Shown here piece after piece: positions 9,788 to 18,619 of a DNA stretch of 25,036 nucleotides. The stretch is from NCBI GenBank assembly GCA_900542245.1, contig UQMQ01000014.1:1-25036 (forward strand). Reading direction: 5' to 3'. The position numbers and the translations under genes were made by a program. Under the pieces are notes generated by a model. It worked only from the letters and a program-made list of their open reading frames with translations, searched no databases and was not told where the DNA came from. Origin of the DNA: an uncultured Eubacteriales bacterium. Its GTDB lineage: Bacteria; Bacillota; Clostridia; Peptostreptococcales; Anaerovoracaceae. Every line of letters starts with the position of its first letter. The stretch's first letter is position 1.

Positions 9788-10630
9788 CTAGACGGAATGT
9801 TCCAGCTCTTTGGCCTCATTCCATAACTCGTCCATCTCCGACAAACTCATCTCTTCCAACTCCCTGCCGCAAGCCAAGGCGGTTTTCTCGATGTGTGAGA
9901 AACGTCTAATGAACTTGTTATTAGTATAATGCAAAGCCTCCTCGGGGTCAATGCCCAAAAATCTAGAAATATTAACGACAGAAAAAAGCAGATCTCCCAC
10001 TTCTTCCTTTAAGCGTGCCTTGTCCCCGTTTTCGTCTTGACAGCATGCGATGACCTCCCTGTACTCCTCTTTTACCTTATCAAAGGCATCGGAAATATCA
10101 TCCCAGTCAAAACCGACCTCGGCAGCACGTTTCTGGATTTTATTTGCTCTGGTGAGCGCAGGCAAAGCCTTCGGTACTTTTTCCATACGAGAGGTCACAC
10201 GCTTGTCTCCTCTCTCTTGTACCTTGATATTTTCCCATTTTTCAAGCACTTTGTCAATAGATTTTGCGTGATTATTTTCGCTTTCTTCCAAAAAAACATG
10301 AGGATGGCGGCGAATCATTTTTTCACATTCATCATTGATGACGTCAGTCAGGTCAAACTTGCCGTTTTCTTCCTCTATGTGCGCGTGAAAGACGACCTGC
10401 AGCAGCACATCGCCCAGTTCTTCACGTAAATTATCTAAATCCTGATGATTGATCGCCTCGACCACCTCATACGCCTCCTCCAGCATCCCGGCGCGCAGGC
10501 TGTCGTGTGTCTGCACGCGATCCCAGGGGCATGCGACACGCAGAATGGCGATGATGTCCGCAAGGCGCTTGATCGCGGTTTCTTTGTTCTTTGCCGGTGC
10601 GGCAAGCGGTTGATAAATCTCTTTCATCAT
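9788..10630 (-). CDS. mazG: Nucleoside triphosphate pyrophosphohydrolase MazG
   Basis: 280 residues with two tandem MazG modules, the first around 20-125 and the second around 155-255. Each carries the metal-binding EExxE helix and a downstream D (EEAYEVVEAI with ELGDVLLQ; KEEYREVI with EEVGDLLFSV). CPWDRVQTHDSL marks the first module. MazG hydrolyses NTPs and dNTPs to the monophosphate and pyrophosphate, a nucleotide-pool cleaning role. The B. subtilis orthologue YabN carries an extra N-terminal methylase-like domain that is missing here. I place the start at ATG 10630, behind an AGGTGA; a GTG at 10639 in frame would add three residues. It lies 12 nt after the flippase stop, in one operon. 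Confidence 0.93.
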   Translation of the reverse strand: MMKEIYQPLAAPAKNKETAIKRLADIIAILRVACPWDRVQTHDSLRAGMLEEAYEVVEAINHQDLDNLREELGDVLLQVVFHAHIEEENGKFDLTDVINDECEKMIRRHPHVFLEESENNHAKSIDKVLEKWENIKVQERGDKRVTSRMEKVPKALPALTRANKIQKRAAEVGFDWDDISDAFDKVKEEYREVIACCQDENGDKARLKEEVGDLLFSVVNISRFLGIDPEEALHYTNNKFIRRFSHIEKTALACGRELEEMSLSEMDELWNEAKELEHSV

Positions 10631-10642
10631 TGTCTTCACCTG

Positions 10643-12247
10643 TTACTTTACAAATCTGTCTAAAATCTTTACGAGCTTCTCGCCCTTTGGCAGGCGTCGG
10701 ATCTCGTCTTTACTGATCGTTTTCGTCATCAGTACCAGCACGCCGTAGACTGCAACGCCTACGAGAATCGCCAGAAACAGTGCAATCGTATTGCTCTTGA
10801 GCAGCAGATACAGCAGTTTATACGCTGCGAAGGCTGCAATGCCCATCAGCACAGAACAAAAGCCCGGTTTCGCGTAGGTTTCGATATAATCGATTCGGAT
10901 CCCAAGCTGCTTCTGTAGGTCGCGGTGATTGAGTACTGTCGCGATCACATAAGCCGCAATGGTTCCGATCGGTCCGCCGCTGACATTGATGGGGCGAATG
11001 CCTACAAGCACATAGGTGAGGACCAGTTTCCCCACTGCGCCGATGGCAAGGTTTTTGACCGGCAGCATCTGCTTATCTACACCCTGCAGGATGCCTGTCA
11101 GGGTCTGCAGTGCCGACAGAAAAATAATCCCAATGCACATGATCATCAGCATTTTGGCTGCCTCGCTGCCCTCTGCCTTGTCTTTATACAGGAGATGCAG
11201 GATTGGCTCCGCAAGCGCAAACATGCCGACTGCGCATGGGAAGCCGACGATCATGCCCGCACGCAGACCAAAGCGGCTGTTATCGGAAACTTCTTTCAAG
11301 TTTTTGACTCGATAGCCTGCAGCGATCGCCGGTACCAGGCTCATGACGATCGCCTGCGTCAGCACCTGCGGCATGCCGATCAGAGAATTGCAGTAGCCGC
11401 CCAAAAGCCCCCACAGATGCCTGGATTCCTCCAACGACCAGCCGGTTGCCTGCAGTCTGCGCATCACAACTGCGCTGTCGATGGAGGACATCAGCGGCAT
11501 GATCGACGCCCCGATGGTGATCGGGATCGCAATGATCAGGATACGCTTGATGATGCTCTTCGTACTTTCGATCTGCGCTTTGGAACGGTTTCTGCGAATC
11601 CGCGTCTGGATCGCAGGAAGATTCAAAAGATAAATGATCACGACAACCGCCAGCCCCGCTGCTGCACCCGCCGTACAGCCGAAGGTCGCACCGGCGCTGA
11701 CAGCCTCATAGCCGCTCGGAATCAGATAGTACGCAAGCGCCAGACCGACGACGACACGGAAGAACTGCTCTGCAAGCTGTGAAATCGCCGTCGGGTTCAT
11801 ATTCTGTCTGCCCTGAAAATACCCACGATAGGCGGACATCACCGGCACGATGAACAGCGCCGGCGCGATCGCCTGCAGCGCCATCATCGTGCCCTCATTT
11901 TTGAGCACATGGCTCTCGATGAAGCCTGCGCCGAAATAGACGATCGCGAAGGTCACGAAGCCCAATAGGCTGAGGAACCAGAGCGCCGTATGAAACACCT
12001 TATGCGCGCCGCCGTAGTTGCTGACCGCAATACGTTCGGAAACCATGCGGGAGACCGCAACCGGAATGCCCGCCGTCGACAAAATCAAAAAGAAGGTATA
12101 GATCGGATAGACCGAACTGTAATAGGAAATGCCGTCCGCGCCGACCCAGTTGGTCAGCGGAATGCGGAAGAACACGCCCATCACCTTTACAATGATGCCT
12201 GCGATGCCCAGAATCGCGGCACCCTTCAGAAATTTATTCTGTGACAT
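10643..12247 (-). CDS. SpoVB/YabM-type polysaccharide flippase (MOP superfamily)
   Basis: 534 residues with about 14 membrane segments and the polysaccharide-biosynthesis layout: FLKGAAILGIAGIIVKVMGVFFRIPL at the start, YFQGRQNMNPTAISQLAEQ in the middle, and TLTGILQGVDKQMLPVKNL in the second half. Homologues move undecaprenyl-linked sugars, including lipid II in MurJ-like members, across the membrane; B. subtilis YabM occupies the same place between spoVT and yabN. It starts 28 nt after the amidohydrolase stop and is followed closely by mazG. It could serve peptidoglycan or spore cortex; the substrate cannot be told. Confidence 0.9.
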   Translation of the reverse strand: MSQNKFLKGAAILGIAGIIVKVMGVFFRIPLTNWVGADGISYYSSVYPIYTFFLILSTAGIPVAVSRMVSERIAVSNYGGAHKVFHTALWFLSLLGFVTFAIVYFGAGFIESHVLKNEGTMMALQAIAPALFIVPVMSAYRGYFQGRQNMNPTAISQLAEQFFRVVVGLALAYYLIPSGYEAVSAGATFGCTAGAAAGLAVVVIIYLLNLPAIQTRIRRNRSKAQIESTKSIIKRILIIAIPITIGASIMPLMSSIDSAVVMRRLQATGWSLEESRHLWGLLGGYCNSLIGMPQVLTQAIVMSLVPAIAAGYRVKNLKEVSDNSRFGLRAGMIVGFPCAVGMFALAEPILHLLYKDKAEGSEAAKMLMIMCIGIIFLSALQTLTGILQGVDKQMLPVKNLAIGAVGKLVLTYVLVGIRPINVSGGPIGTIAAYVIATVLNHRDLQKQLGIRIDYIETYAKPGFCSVLMGIAAFAAYKLLYLLLKSNTIALFLAILVGVAVYGVLVLMTKTISKDEIRRLPKGEKLVKILDRFVK

Positions 12248-12274
12248 GAATTCTCAAATCTCCATTCCCTTTTC

Positions 12275-13561
12275 CTACAGCACCGCCAGAATCCTCTGCG
12301 TCGCCGCGTTTGCCTCCGAGACAGCCTTTTCGATGTCGATGGTCGGATACGTCCCGTCCTCATACAGCACCTTGCCATCAGCCATCGTCAGACAGATGTC
12401 TGTTCCCGATGCGGCGTAAACCAGATTGTTCAGCATATTGTGGACCGGATACATGTTCGGCTGGTCGATATCGACGACGATCAGATCCGCGCGGAATCCC
12501 TCCTTGACAAGCCCGCAGTCCTCTCTGCCCTGTGCCAGTGCGCCGTTTCTGGTCGCTGCCAGAAGCGTCTGCTGCGGCGTCACCACCGTCGGATCCTGGT
12601 AATACATCTTGGAGGCAAGTGCGAACACCTTCATTTCCTCAAAGAAATTCAGACTGTTGTTGCTGGCGACGCTGTCCGTTCCCAGCGCCACGCAGATCCC
12701 GCGCCGCAAAAGCTCCGGCACATTGCAGACACCGCTCGCCAGCTTGAGATTGCTGACCGGGTTAGACGCGACCGTCACGCCCTTTTCCTTGAGAATATCA
12801 AAATCCTCACCCTCCACCCAGACGCAGTGCGCCGCAACTGTCGGGATATCAAATGCGCCGTATTTGGCGAAATACTGTACCGGTGTCATGCCGCGTTTGG
12901 CTTTGCAGGCCTCATGCTCGGACTTCGTTTCGGAGACGTGCACATGCATACGCGTGCCGACCTCGCGTCCGTACGCGCTGACGGCTTCCACCTCCGGCAC
13001 ATCCGAGGTATATTCGGCGTGAATGCTGACATCCATCTTGATGCGTTCATCCTCGATATTATGATAGGCCTCAAAGGTCCGTTTCATTTCCTGCATCGAT
13101 GGCAGCTTCCAGACATCGCTTTGCGCGCCGCTGACGATAGCCCGGGAAATATTCGCCTTTGCGCCGGAAGCTACAGTTGCTGCGACCATATCATCAATGA
13201 AATAATACATATCGCTGGTAGAAACAATCCCAAAACGCAGGGATTCTGCCATCGTCAAAAGCGTTGCCCAATAAACCGCCTTGCTGTCCAGCTTATCTTC
13301 AAACGGGAAAATCCGTTTGGTCAGCCAGTCCTGCAGCGCCATATTCTCTCCGTAGCCGCGCATCAGTGCCATCGGGGAATGTCCGTGACAGTTATAAAAC
13401 GCACTCATCAGGAGCTTGCCGCTGCCGTCATAGACACGTCCGTAATCCGTTTCCGGTTCTGTCTCGCCGATATAAGCAATGCGCGTGCCCTCTGTTCCTA
13501 CAAACATATGCGTACGCACGTCGAAATTTTCATCTAAGATCGTAATATTTTTAAAAAGCAT
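12275..13561 (-). CDS. mtaD: Amidohydrolase, likely 5-methylthioadenosine/S-adenosylhomocysteine deaminase
   Basis: 428 residues of the metal-dependent amidohydrolase superfamily, ATZ/TRZ-MtaD branch. Metal ligands visible: the HxH in NCHGHSPMALMRGYGENM, the histidines of MHVHVSETKSEHE and AAHCVW, and the aspartate of LGTDSVASNN. MtaD deaminates methylthioadenosine and SAH to the inosine forms, clearing by-products of SAM and polyamine metabolism. The tolerance of the family means another aminopurine or guanine-like substrate is possible. The start is the ATG at 13561 with GGAGG 4 nt upstream; the frame continues 18 codons upstream but without homology. It is not part of the B. subtilis cluster and appears to have been added between spoVT and the flippase gene. 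Confidence 0.85.
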   Translation of the reverse strand: MLFKNITILDENFDVRTHMFVGTEGTRIAYIGETEPETDYGRVYDGSGKLLMSAFYNCHGHSPMALMRGYGENMALQDWLTKRIFPFEDKLDSKAVYWATLLTMAESLRFGIVSTSDMYYFIDDMVAATVASGAKANISRAIVSGAQSDVWKLPSMQEMKRTFEAYHNIEDERIKMDVSIHAEYTSDVPEVEAVSAYGREVGTRMHVHVSETKSEHEACKAKRGMTPVQYFAKYGAFDIPTVAAHCVWVEGEDFDILKEKGVTVASNPVSNLKLASGVCNVPELLRRGICVALGTDSVASNNSLNFFEEMKVFALASKMYYQDPTVVTPQQTLLAATRNGALAQGREDCGLVKEGFRADLIVVDIDQPNMYPVHNMLNNLVYAASGTDICLTMADGKVLYEDGTYPTIDIEKAVSEANAATQRILAVL

Positions 13562-13626
13562 GCTGCCTCCTTTTTCTGTGTTCACGATTGCACAGTCCCC
13601 GCTGCGTGAGGACATACGTATTAAAT

Positions 13627-13655
13627 ATTATACCACCGAATCCCGCATTTTCCAA
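13627..13655 (-). promoter_or_regulatory. Promoter for the mtaD-flippase-mazG-hup operon
   Basis: The minus strand has TGGTATAAT, a consensus extended -10 with the hexamer at 13627-13632, and TTGGAA 17 bp upstream (13650-13655). It is about 65 bp before the ATG and is the only strong promoter visible before the four closely spaced genes. Confidence 0.7.
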
Positions 13656-13757
13656 GCGAATCGGCGAAAAATCCATGGAATCTCCATAATCTTGAATTTT
13701 CTTTCATGCAGGGACTCGGTCCACGCAAAATTTCCATAAAATAGTCATCTCTGCCCT

Positions 13758-13786
13758 GCATATTTTGGCGCTGTCTACAGATACTA
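13758..13786 (+). promoter_or_regulatory. Possible sporulation (sigma-G-type) promoter of spoVT
   Basis: GCATA (13758-13762) and GATACTA (13780-13786), 17 bp apart, resemble the sigma-G -35 (GHATR) and -10 (CATNHTA) boxes with one mismatch; spacing is usually 17-18. A start near 13793 leaves a short leader containing GGAGG. spoVT is sigma-G-dependent in B. subtilis, which supports the reading. No good sigma-A promoter is seen for this gene. Confidence 0.4.
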
Positions 13787-13815
13787 ATTTTACCAACCAA
13801 AACGGAGGAAAACGA

Positions 13816-14307
13816 ATGAAAGCAACAGGTATCGTAAGAAGAATTGACGATTTGGGCAGGGTGGTCGTGCCGAAGGAGATTCGGCGTGTTCTCAGGATTC
13901 GTGAAGGCGATCCGCTGGAGATCTACACCGGCAATACCGGAGAGGTCATCCTCAAAAAATACTCTCCGATCAACGAGCTGAGCCAGTTTGCCGATGAATA
14001 TGCCGAAAGTGCTTCCCGCGTGCTGGGTGCAACCATCATTGTTTCGGATACCGATCAGGTGATTGCCGCATGCGGCTCCGGCAAAAAGGAGTTTATGGAC
14101 AAAAAAGTGGACAACGAGCTGGACCGCATCATCCAGAGCAAAAACCGCTACTTAAACGATGCGAAGATCGTGGTCCCCATTATTTCCCAGGGCGACCCGA
14201 TCGGTTCCATTACTATCTTGCCGAAGGAACATGCCGCCTTGGGGGACACTGAGCTGAAAATCGCCGAAATCGGCGCATCTTTTCTCGCCAAACAAATGGA
14301 AAGCTGA
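13816..14307 (+). CDS. spoVT: Stage V sporulation protein T (AbrB-family regulator)
   Basis: 163 residues. Residues 1-50 are the AbrB swapped-hairpin DNA-binding domain (MKATGIVRRIDDLGRVVVPK, IRRVLRIREGDPLEI). The remainder is a GAF-like domain ending in IGASFLAKQMES. It is nearly the same as B. subtilis SpoVT over the first 50 residues and differs by deletions in the GAF loop. SpoVT tunes sigma-G-dependent forespore genes. The start is the ATG at 13816 with GGAGG 7 nt upstream; an in-frame ATG 51 nt earlier has no such site. It lies between mfd and the flippase as in bacilli, but on the opposite strand to both. Confidence 0.96.
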   Translation: MKATGIVRRIDDLGRVVVPKEIRRVLRIREGDPLEIYTGNTGEVILKKYSPINELSQFADEYAESASRVLGATIIVSDTDQVIAACGSGKKEFMDKKVDNELDRIIQSKNRYLNDAKIVVPIISQGDPIGSITILPKEHAALGDTELKIAEIGASFLAKQMES

Positions 14308-14328
14308 CTTTGGCAAACGTCAGCAGGC

Positions 14329-14381
14329 AAAAACCGAACGCAGACAGGGAAGCTTCCCCGCAGCGCTCGGTTTTGTTTTTT
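14329..14381 (+). terminator. Terminator after spoVT
   Basis: AAAACCGA pairs with TCGGTTTT, extended inward by CGC/GCG and an inner GGGAAGCTTCCC hairpin, then GTTTTTT. An A-rich left side gives a shorter T run on the minus strand, so it may also stop the converging mfd transcript. Confidence 0.85.
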
Positions 14382-14418
14382 CAGTACGCTCTGCAGCGCG
14401 CGATTTGTTTCGGAGGCG

Positions 14419-17400
14419 TTAGGATACCTTGCCCGCGCCCTTTTTGCTCTCGTTCAAAATCTCCAGCAGACCAAGCACATCCTTCATCAGATTTTTGCGG
14501 TCGGTCGACAAGCGGATAAACGGCTCCACGCCGCCGTGTACGAATGCCTTCTGTCCGAAACGTTCGGTCAGATTGAACAATGCGTAGCCGCTGAGTGGAT
14601 TGACCTGTGCAAACTGAAAGACCATACGCATGGTTTCCGGTGCGACAGATCTGCCCGCCGTACCTCTTGCGCGTCCGCCCGGCGCCGTTTCCGTCTTTTC
14701 CTGGTAGATGCGTGTCACAGACAGCATCTCTGCCAGATATCTGGCATGCGAGATCTGCACCAGATTGACCGTCGCCTGCGGCACATCGCCGAAGCGGTCG
14801 AGCAGTTCGTCGAGGATCTCATCCTCGTCATCATAGGTCCGCACAGAGGCGATTTTTTTGTACATCGAGAGCTTGAGACTCTCGTTTTCGATATAGGTCT
14901 CCGGAATGTAGGCAGAAAGCGGGATTTCCACTGAGGTTTCCTCTTTACGCTCACCTATGATCTCGCCCTGCAGTGCGCGCACCGCTTCATCCACCATCTT
15001 GCAGTACAGTTCATAGCCGACATTCATCATATGCCCGGACTGCGCGGTGCCCAGGAGATTCCCCGCACCGCGGATCTCCAGATCACGCATGGCGACCTTG
15101 AAGCCGGCGCCGAATTCTGTGAACTCACGAATCGCCTTGAGCCGTTTCTCGGCGACCTCTGTCAGCACCTTGTCCTTCTGGTACATCAGATAGGCATACG
15201 CCAGACGGTTGGATCGCCCGACTCTGCCCCGCAGCTGATAGAGCTGCGATAAGCCGTAATGATCCGCATCCAGTACGATCATCGTATTCGCATTCGGAAT
15301 ATCCAGTCCGGACTCAATGATCGTTGTCGCCACCAGCACATTGCTGCGTCCTTCGATAAAGTCGAGCATCACGTTTTCCAGCGCATGCTCGTTCATCTGT
15401 CCGTGACCGACGCCGACGACCGCATCCGGCACCAGCTCCTCGATCTTCGCTGCAATCTGCTGGATCCCCTTGACACGGTTAAAGACGACGAATACCTGCC
15501 CGGCGCGTCCGAGCTCGCGTTCGATGACATCCTTGAGCAAGCGATCGTCCTGTTCCAATACATAGGTCTGCACCGGATAGCGTTCCTCCGGCGCTTCCTC
15601 GATCAGGCTCATGTCCTTGATGCCGGTCAGCGACATATTGAGCGTCCTTGGGATCGGGGTTGCTGAAAGCGTCAGCACATCGACATTGTTTTTGATCTTC
15701 TTGATGGTCTCCTTGTCCTCCACGCCGAAGCGCTGCTCCTCGTCAATGACCAGCAGCCCCAGATCCTTGAACCTGACGTCTTTAGACAGCAGGCGATGCG
15801 TGCCGATGATCAGATCGATATTGCCCTTTTGAAGCTCAGTAATAATCTGCTCCTGCTGCGCCGGCGTGCGGAAACGCGACAGCACCTCCACCTTGAACGG
15901 AAAGTGTTCAAACCGTTCTTTTAAGGTATAGTAATGCTGGTTGGCGAGAATCGTCGTCGGCACGAGCACCGCAGCCTGCAGACCGTCCGACACGCACTTG
16001 AACAGTGCCCGCGCAGCGACCTCCGTCTTGCCGAAGCCCACATCACCGCAGAGCAGGCGATCCATGGAAAACGGTTTTTCCATGTCCTGTTTGATCTCTT
16101 CGATTGCCCGCAGCTGATCTCCGGTCTCCTCGTACGGAAATGCCTCTTCAAATTCCTTCTGCCAGACGGTGTCCTTGCCGAAGCTGTGCCCCGGCTTCAT
16201 GCTCCGCGCCGCATACAAGTCGATCAAGTCCTTCGCCATGACCGCGATCGCTGCCTTCGCCTTGGCCTTGGTCGCTTTCCATTCCCCGCCGGACAGCTTA
16301 TTGATGCGCGGCGCGCCGCCGTCCGAACCGATATATTTCTGCACGATATCCATCTGCTCCACCGGCACATACAGCATATCGTTGCCTGCATATTTGATCT
16401 TGATATAGTCCTTCTTTTCGCCCTGCACCGAAAGCTGCTCGATGCCGACGAACTTGCCGATGCCGTGATTCTCATGCACGACAAAATCACCCTCGCGCAT
16501 GTCCGCAAAGGATTGGAGCTTCTGTCCTTTGTCCTTGTATTTTTTCTTGCGGACTTTTTTGTGCGTCTCGAAGATGTCCGCCTCACTGATGTAGCAGACC
16601 TTTTCTGTCGGCAGATCGATACCCGCCGTCAGACTGCCCTGCGCAAACCGGATTTTTTCCAAAAGTCCGATGCGATCCGCAAATTCGCGCAGATTGTTGA
16701 GCCGCTCCGCCGATGCGCAGACAATGGTCACGCGGTAACCCTTCTTGACGTAGGTCTTCAGCTCGCTCTCCAGCACGTTCATCTTGCCATGGAAGGTCAG
16801 CACCTGCCTGCTCTGCAGGTTATATACCTGATCGAAGGTCTCCGCGCCCGCGATCCGCTTCGGAAAAGGCGTGAACACAACCGTATCCGACCTGTCATAG
16901 ACCTTGCGGAAGTCTGTTTGATCCGAGATCACCGCTGCATCCTCGGCGATGACCTGTCCGCGTTCGAGCATGACCTTGAAATCCTCCCGCAGTTCCTCGG
17001 TCCGCAGCTGCAGCGTCTCTTCGATACGGTCCGGATCATCGACCATGACACAGCCGCCGTCCAAATAGTCCCACAGATATTCCGTATGATCGTAAAAATA
17101 ATGGATATAGTTTTCCAGCAGCTGCTGGTTGGAGACATGTGCGACATATTCGCACAGTTCTTCGCCGGTCGCCCGGAGCTTCTCGGCAAGCGCCTCACTG
17201 CCTGTCGCTGCTTTCTGCGCAGCCCGGCTGTAAGCCTTGCGGATTTTTGCCTCTGCCTCTGTGAAAATCTCTCGCTCGCTGAGCATCTGTTCTGCCGGAT
17301 AGATCTCCGCAAACTGCAGATTCTCTAAGGATCGCTGGCTGTCAATATCGAAAGTGCGGATCGAATCCACCTCCGAACCGAACAGCTCGATACGATACGG

Positions 17401-17889
17401 ATCATTGCCGTCCGGCGTGTAGATATCGAGGATACCGCCGCGCACACTGAACTGCCCGCGCGCATCGACGATCTCCATGCGTTCGTAGCCCAGCTCGACC
17501 AATCTGCGCTTAACCGCTTCGAGCGCAATCTCCTCACCAAGCTGCACGCGAAACGAGGATTTTTCAAAATAGCTGTGCGGCGCGATCTTTTTGACGGCAG
17601 CCGAGACCGGGGCGATGATCACGACCGGTTGACCGGTGCGCAGCGCCTTGAGCGCCCGCAGGCGGGTGATCATCTGATCCTGATTTTTGGCAGCGTACCG
17701 CAGCAGGAACTGCTCCTCTCCCGGCAGGGTAAGGATCTCTTTGTCCTGCACAAAAAAAGAAAGATCTGAAGCAAGTCTCTTTGCTCTCACATCTGTGGAA
17801 ACGATGATGATGCTTTGATCTTTTTGATTCGCGTAATAGGCGGCTGCCGGCGCCACCCGGCTCTCGGAGACACCCGAAATATTAATCAT
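14419..17889 (-). CDS. mfd: Transcription-repair coupling factor Mfd
   Basis: 1156 residues, normal for Mfd. Order: UvrB-like region with the VDARGQFSVRGGILDIYTP motif near 141-159; RNA-polymerase-interacting domain about 465-525 (DFVVHENHGIGKFVGIEQL); RecG-type translocase with Walker A GDVGFGKTE at 615-623, DEEQ at 716-719, SATPIPRTL near 742, and QLRGRVGRS at 885-893; and the TRCF C-terminal domain. Mfd removes RNA polymerase stalled at DNA damage and recruits UvrA. Its ATG overlaps the pth stop by 8 nt, so translation is coupled. A small insertion rich in G, A and R (APGGRARGTAGRS) sits in the C-terminal domain. The fin (yabK) gene that lies between pth and mfd in bacilli is absent. Confidence 0.97.
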   Translation of the reverse strand: MINISGVSESRVAPAAAYYANQKDQSIIIVSTDVRAKRLASDLSFFVQDKEILTLPGEEQFLLRYAAKNQDQMITRLRALKALRTGQPVVIIAPVSAAVKKIAPHSYFEKSSFRVQLGEEIALEAVKRRLVELGYERMEIVDARGQFSVRGGILDIYTPDGNDPYRIELFGSEVDSIRTFDIDSQRSLENLQFAEIYPAEQMLSEREIFTEAEAKIRKAYSRAAQKAATGSEALAEKLRATGEELCEYVAHVSNQQLLENYIHYFYDHTEYLWDYLDGGCVMVDDPDRIEETLQLRTEELREDFKVMLERGQVIAEDAAVISDQTDFRKVYDRSDTVVFTPFPKRIAGAETFDQVYNLQSRQVLTFHGKMNVLESELKTYVKKGYRVTIVCASAERLNNLREFADRIGLLEKIRFAQGSLTAGIDLPTEKVCYISEADIFETHKKVRKKKYKDKGQKLQSFADMREGDFVVHENHGIGKFVGIEQLSVQGEKKDYIKIKYAGNDMLYVPVEQMDIVQKYIGSDGGAPRINKLSGGEWKATKAKAKAAIAVMAKDLIDLYAARSMKPGHSFGKDTVWQKEFEEAFPYEETGDQLRAIEEIKQDMEKPFSMDRLLCGDVGFGKTEVAARALFKCVSDGLQAAVLVPTTILANQHYYTLKERFEHFPFKVEVLSRFRTPAQQEQIITELQKGNIDLIIGTHRLLSKDVRFKDLGLLVIDEEQRFGVEDKETIKKIKNNVDVLTLSATPIPRTLNMSLTGIKDMSLIEEAPEERYPVQTYVLEQDDRLLKDVIERELGRAGQVFVVFNRVKGIQQIAAKIEELVPDAVVGVGHGQMNEHALENVMLDFIEGRSNVLVATTIIESGLDIPNANTMIVLDADHYGLSQLYQLRGRVGRSNRLAYAYLMYQKDKVLTEVAEKRLKAIREFTEFGAGFKVAMRDLEIRGAGNLLGTAQSGHMMNVGYELYCKMVDEAVRALQGEIIGERKEETSVEIPLSAYIPETYIENESLKLSMYKKIASVRTYDDEDEILDELLDRFGDVPQATVNLVQISHARYLAEMLSVTRIYQEKTETAPGGRARGTAGRSVAPETMRMVFQFAQVNPLSGYALFNLTERFGQKAFVHGGVEPFIRLSTDRKNLMKDVLGLLEILNESKKGAGKVS

Positions 17890-18553
17890 GGCTCGTCACC
17901 TCTTTCGTCACCGCTTCTCCTTGCGATTCTGCGTCCGCCTCCTGCGGCGCGTCCTCTGCAGGCTGTTTTTCGCGTTTTGGCTTCTTGCTCTTGGTATTAT
18001 ATGCATTCATGGCCTTGTCTATGCCTTTTTCGACAATGCAGACCGCGCCTGCGGCAGCCTGCGTCAGCGCTTCCTCCAATGGTTTCACATCCGCCTTGGA
18101 AACCCCGCCGATCACATAATTGATCAAATCGCGCTGTTTGCCGTCCGTCGCGCCGATGCCGACGCGAATGCGCGGAAACCCATCATCTCCCAGCAGATAG
18201 ATGATATTGCGCATGCCGTTATGCGTTCCGGCACTGCCTTTTTTGCGGATGCGGATCGTTCCGGTCGGAATGTCGATATCGTCATAGATCACGATCAGAT
18301 TTTCGACATCCTCCTTGTAAAAGTTCATAATCTCCACGATGGACTGCCCGCTCAGGTTCATGAATGTCTGCGGCTTGACCAAAAGGACTTTCTGGCCGGC
18401 GATCCTTCCCTCGCCGACCAGTGCCTTGAATTTGATCTTATCGATGCGGATATCGTATTTTTCTGCCAGCAGGTCTACAGCAAGAAAACCCATGTTATGC
18501 CGCGTATTCTCGTATTTTTTCCCGGGATTGCCCAGACCCGCAATGATGTACAT
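17882..18553 (-). CDS. pth: Peptidyl-tRNA hydrolase with C-terminal tail
   Basis: 223 residues. Residues 1-185 are a complete Pth: N9, the catalytic H19 in NTRHNMGF, N66 in FMNLSGQS, D91 in YDDIDIP and N112 in HNGMRN. It recycles peptidyl-tRNAs that fall off ribosomes. Residues 186-223 are an added hydrophilic tail, first lysine-rich (KSKKPKREK) then acidic, with no fold apparent; bacterial Pth is usually about 185-200 residues. The tail ends inside the first codons of mfd. prs lies 66 nt upstream; the ctc (L25) gene found between prs and pth in bacilli is missing. Confidence 0.95.
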   Translation of the reverse strand: MYIIAGLGNPGKKYENTRHNMGFLAVDLLAEKYDIRIDKIKFKALVGEGRIAGQKVLLVKPQTFMNLSGQSIVEIMNFYKEDVENLIVIYDDIDIPTGTIRIRKKGSAGTHNGMRNIIYLLGDDGFPRIRVGIGATDGKQRDLINYVIGGVSKADVKPLEEALTQAAAGAVCIVEKGIDKAMNAYNTKSKKPKREKQPAEDAPQEADAESQGEAVTKEVTSHD

Positions 18554-18588
18554 AAAATACAGTTCCTTTCCGTGTTCTTCTCATTTAT

Positions 18589-18610
18589 GTTTCTGTTTTG
18601 TTTCTGTTTT
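18589..18610. repeat. Tandem 11-bp repeat in the prs-pth gap
   Basis: GTTTCTGTTTT occurs twice in direct succession, followed by a degenerate third unit. It lies about 35 nt upstream of the pth start and just after the prs stop, so the minus-strand transcript has an A-rich tract. The role is unknown. Confidence 0.6.
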
Positions 18611-18619
18611 GTCTGTGTT

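Noticed and set aside
12440..13537. 365-codon frame opposite the amidohydrolase gene
   Set aside because: Shadow frame; the amidohydrolase on the minus strand has intact metal-binding motifs.
15934..17328. Long open frame (464 codons) opposite mfd
   Set aside because: Antisense shadow of the codon pattern of a GC-richer gene; the composition (rich in H, R, L, D) is typical of such shadows and mfd itself is certain.
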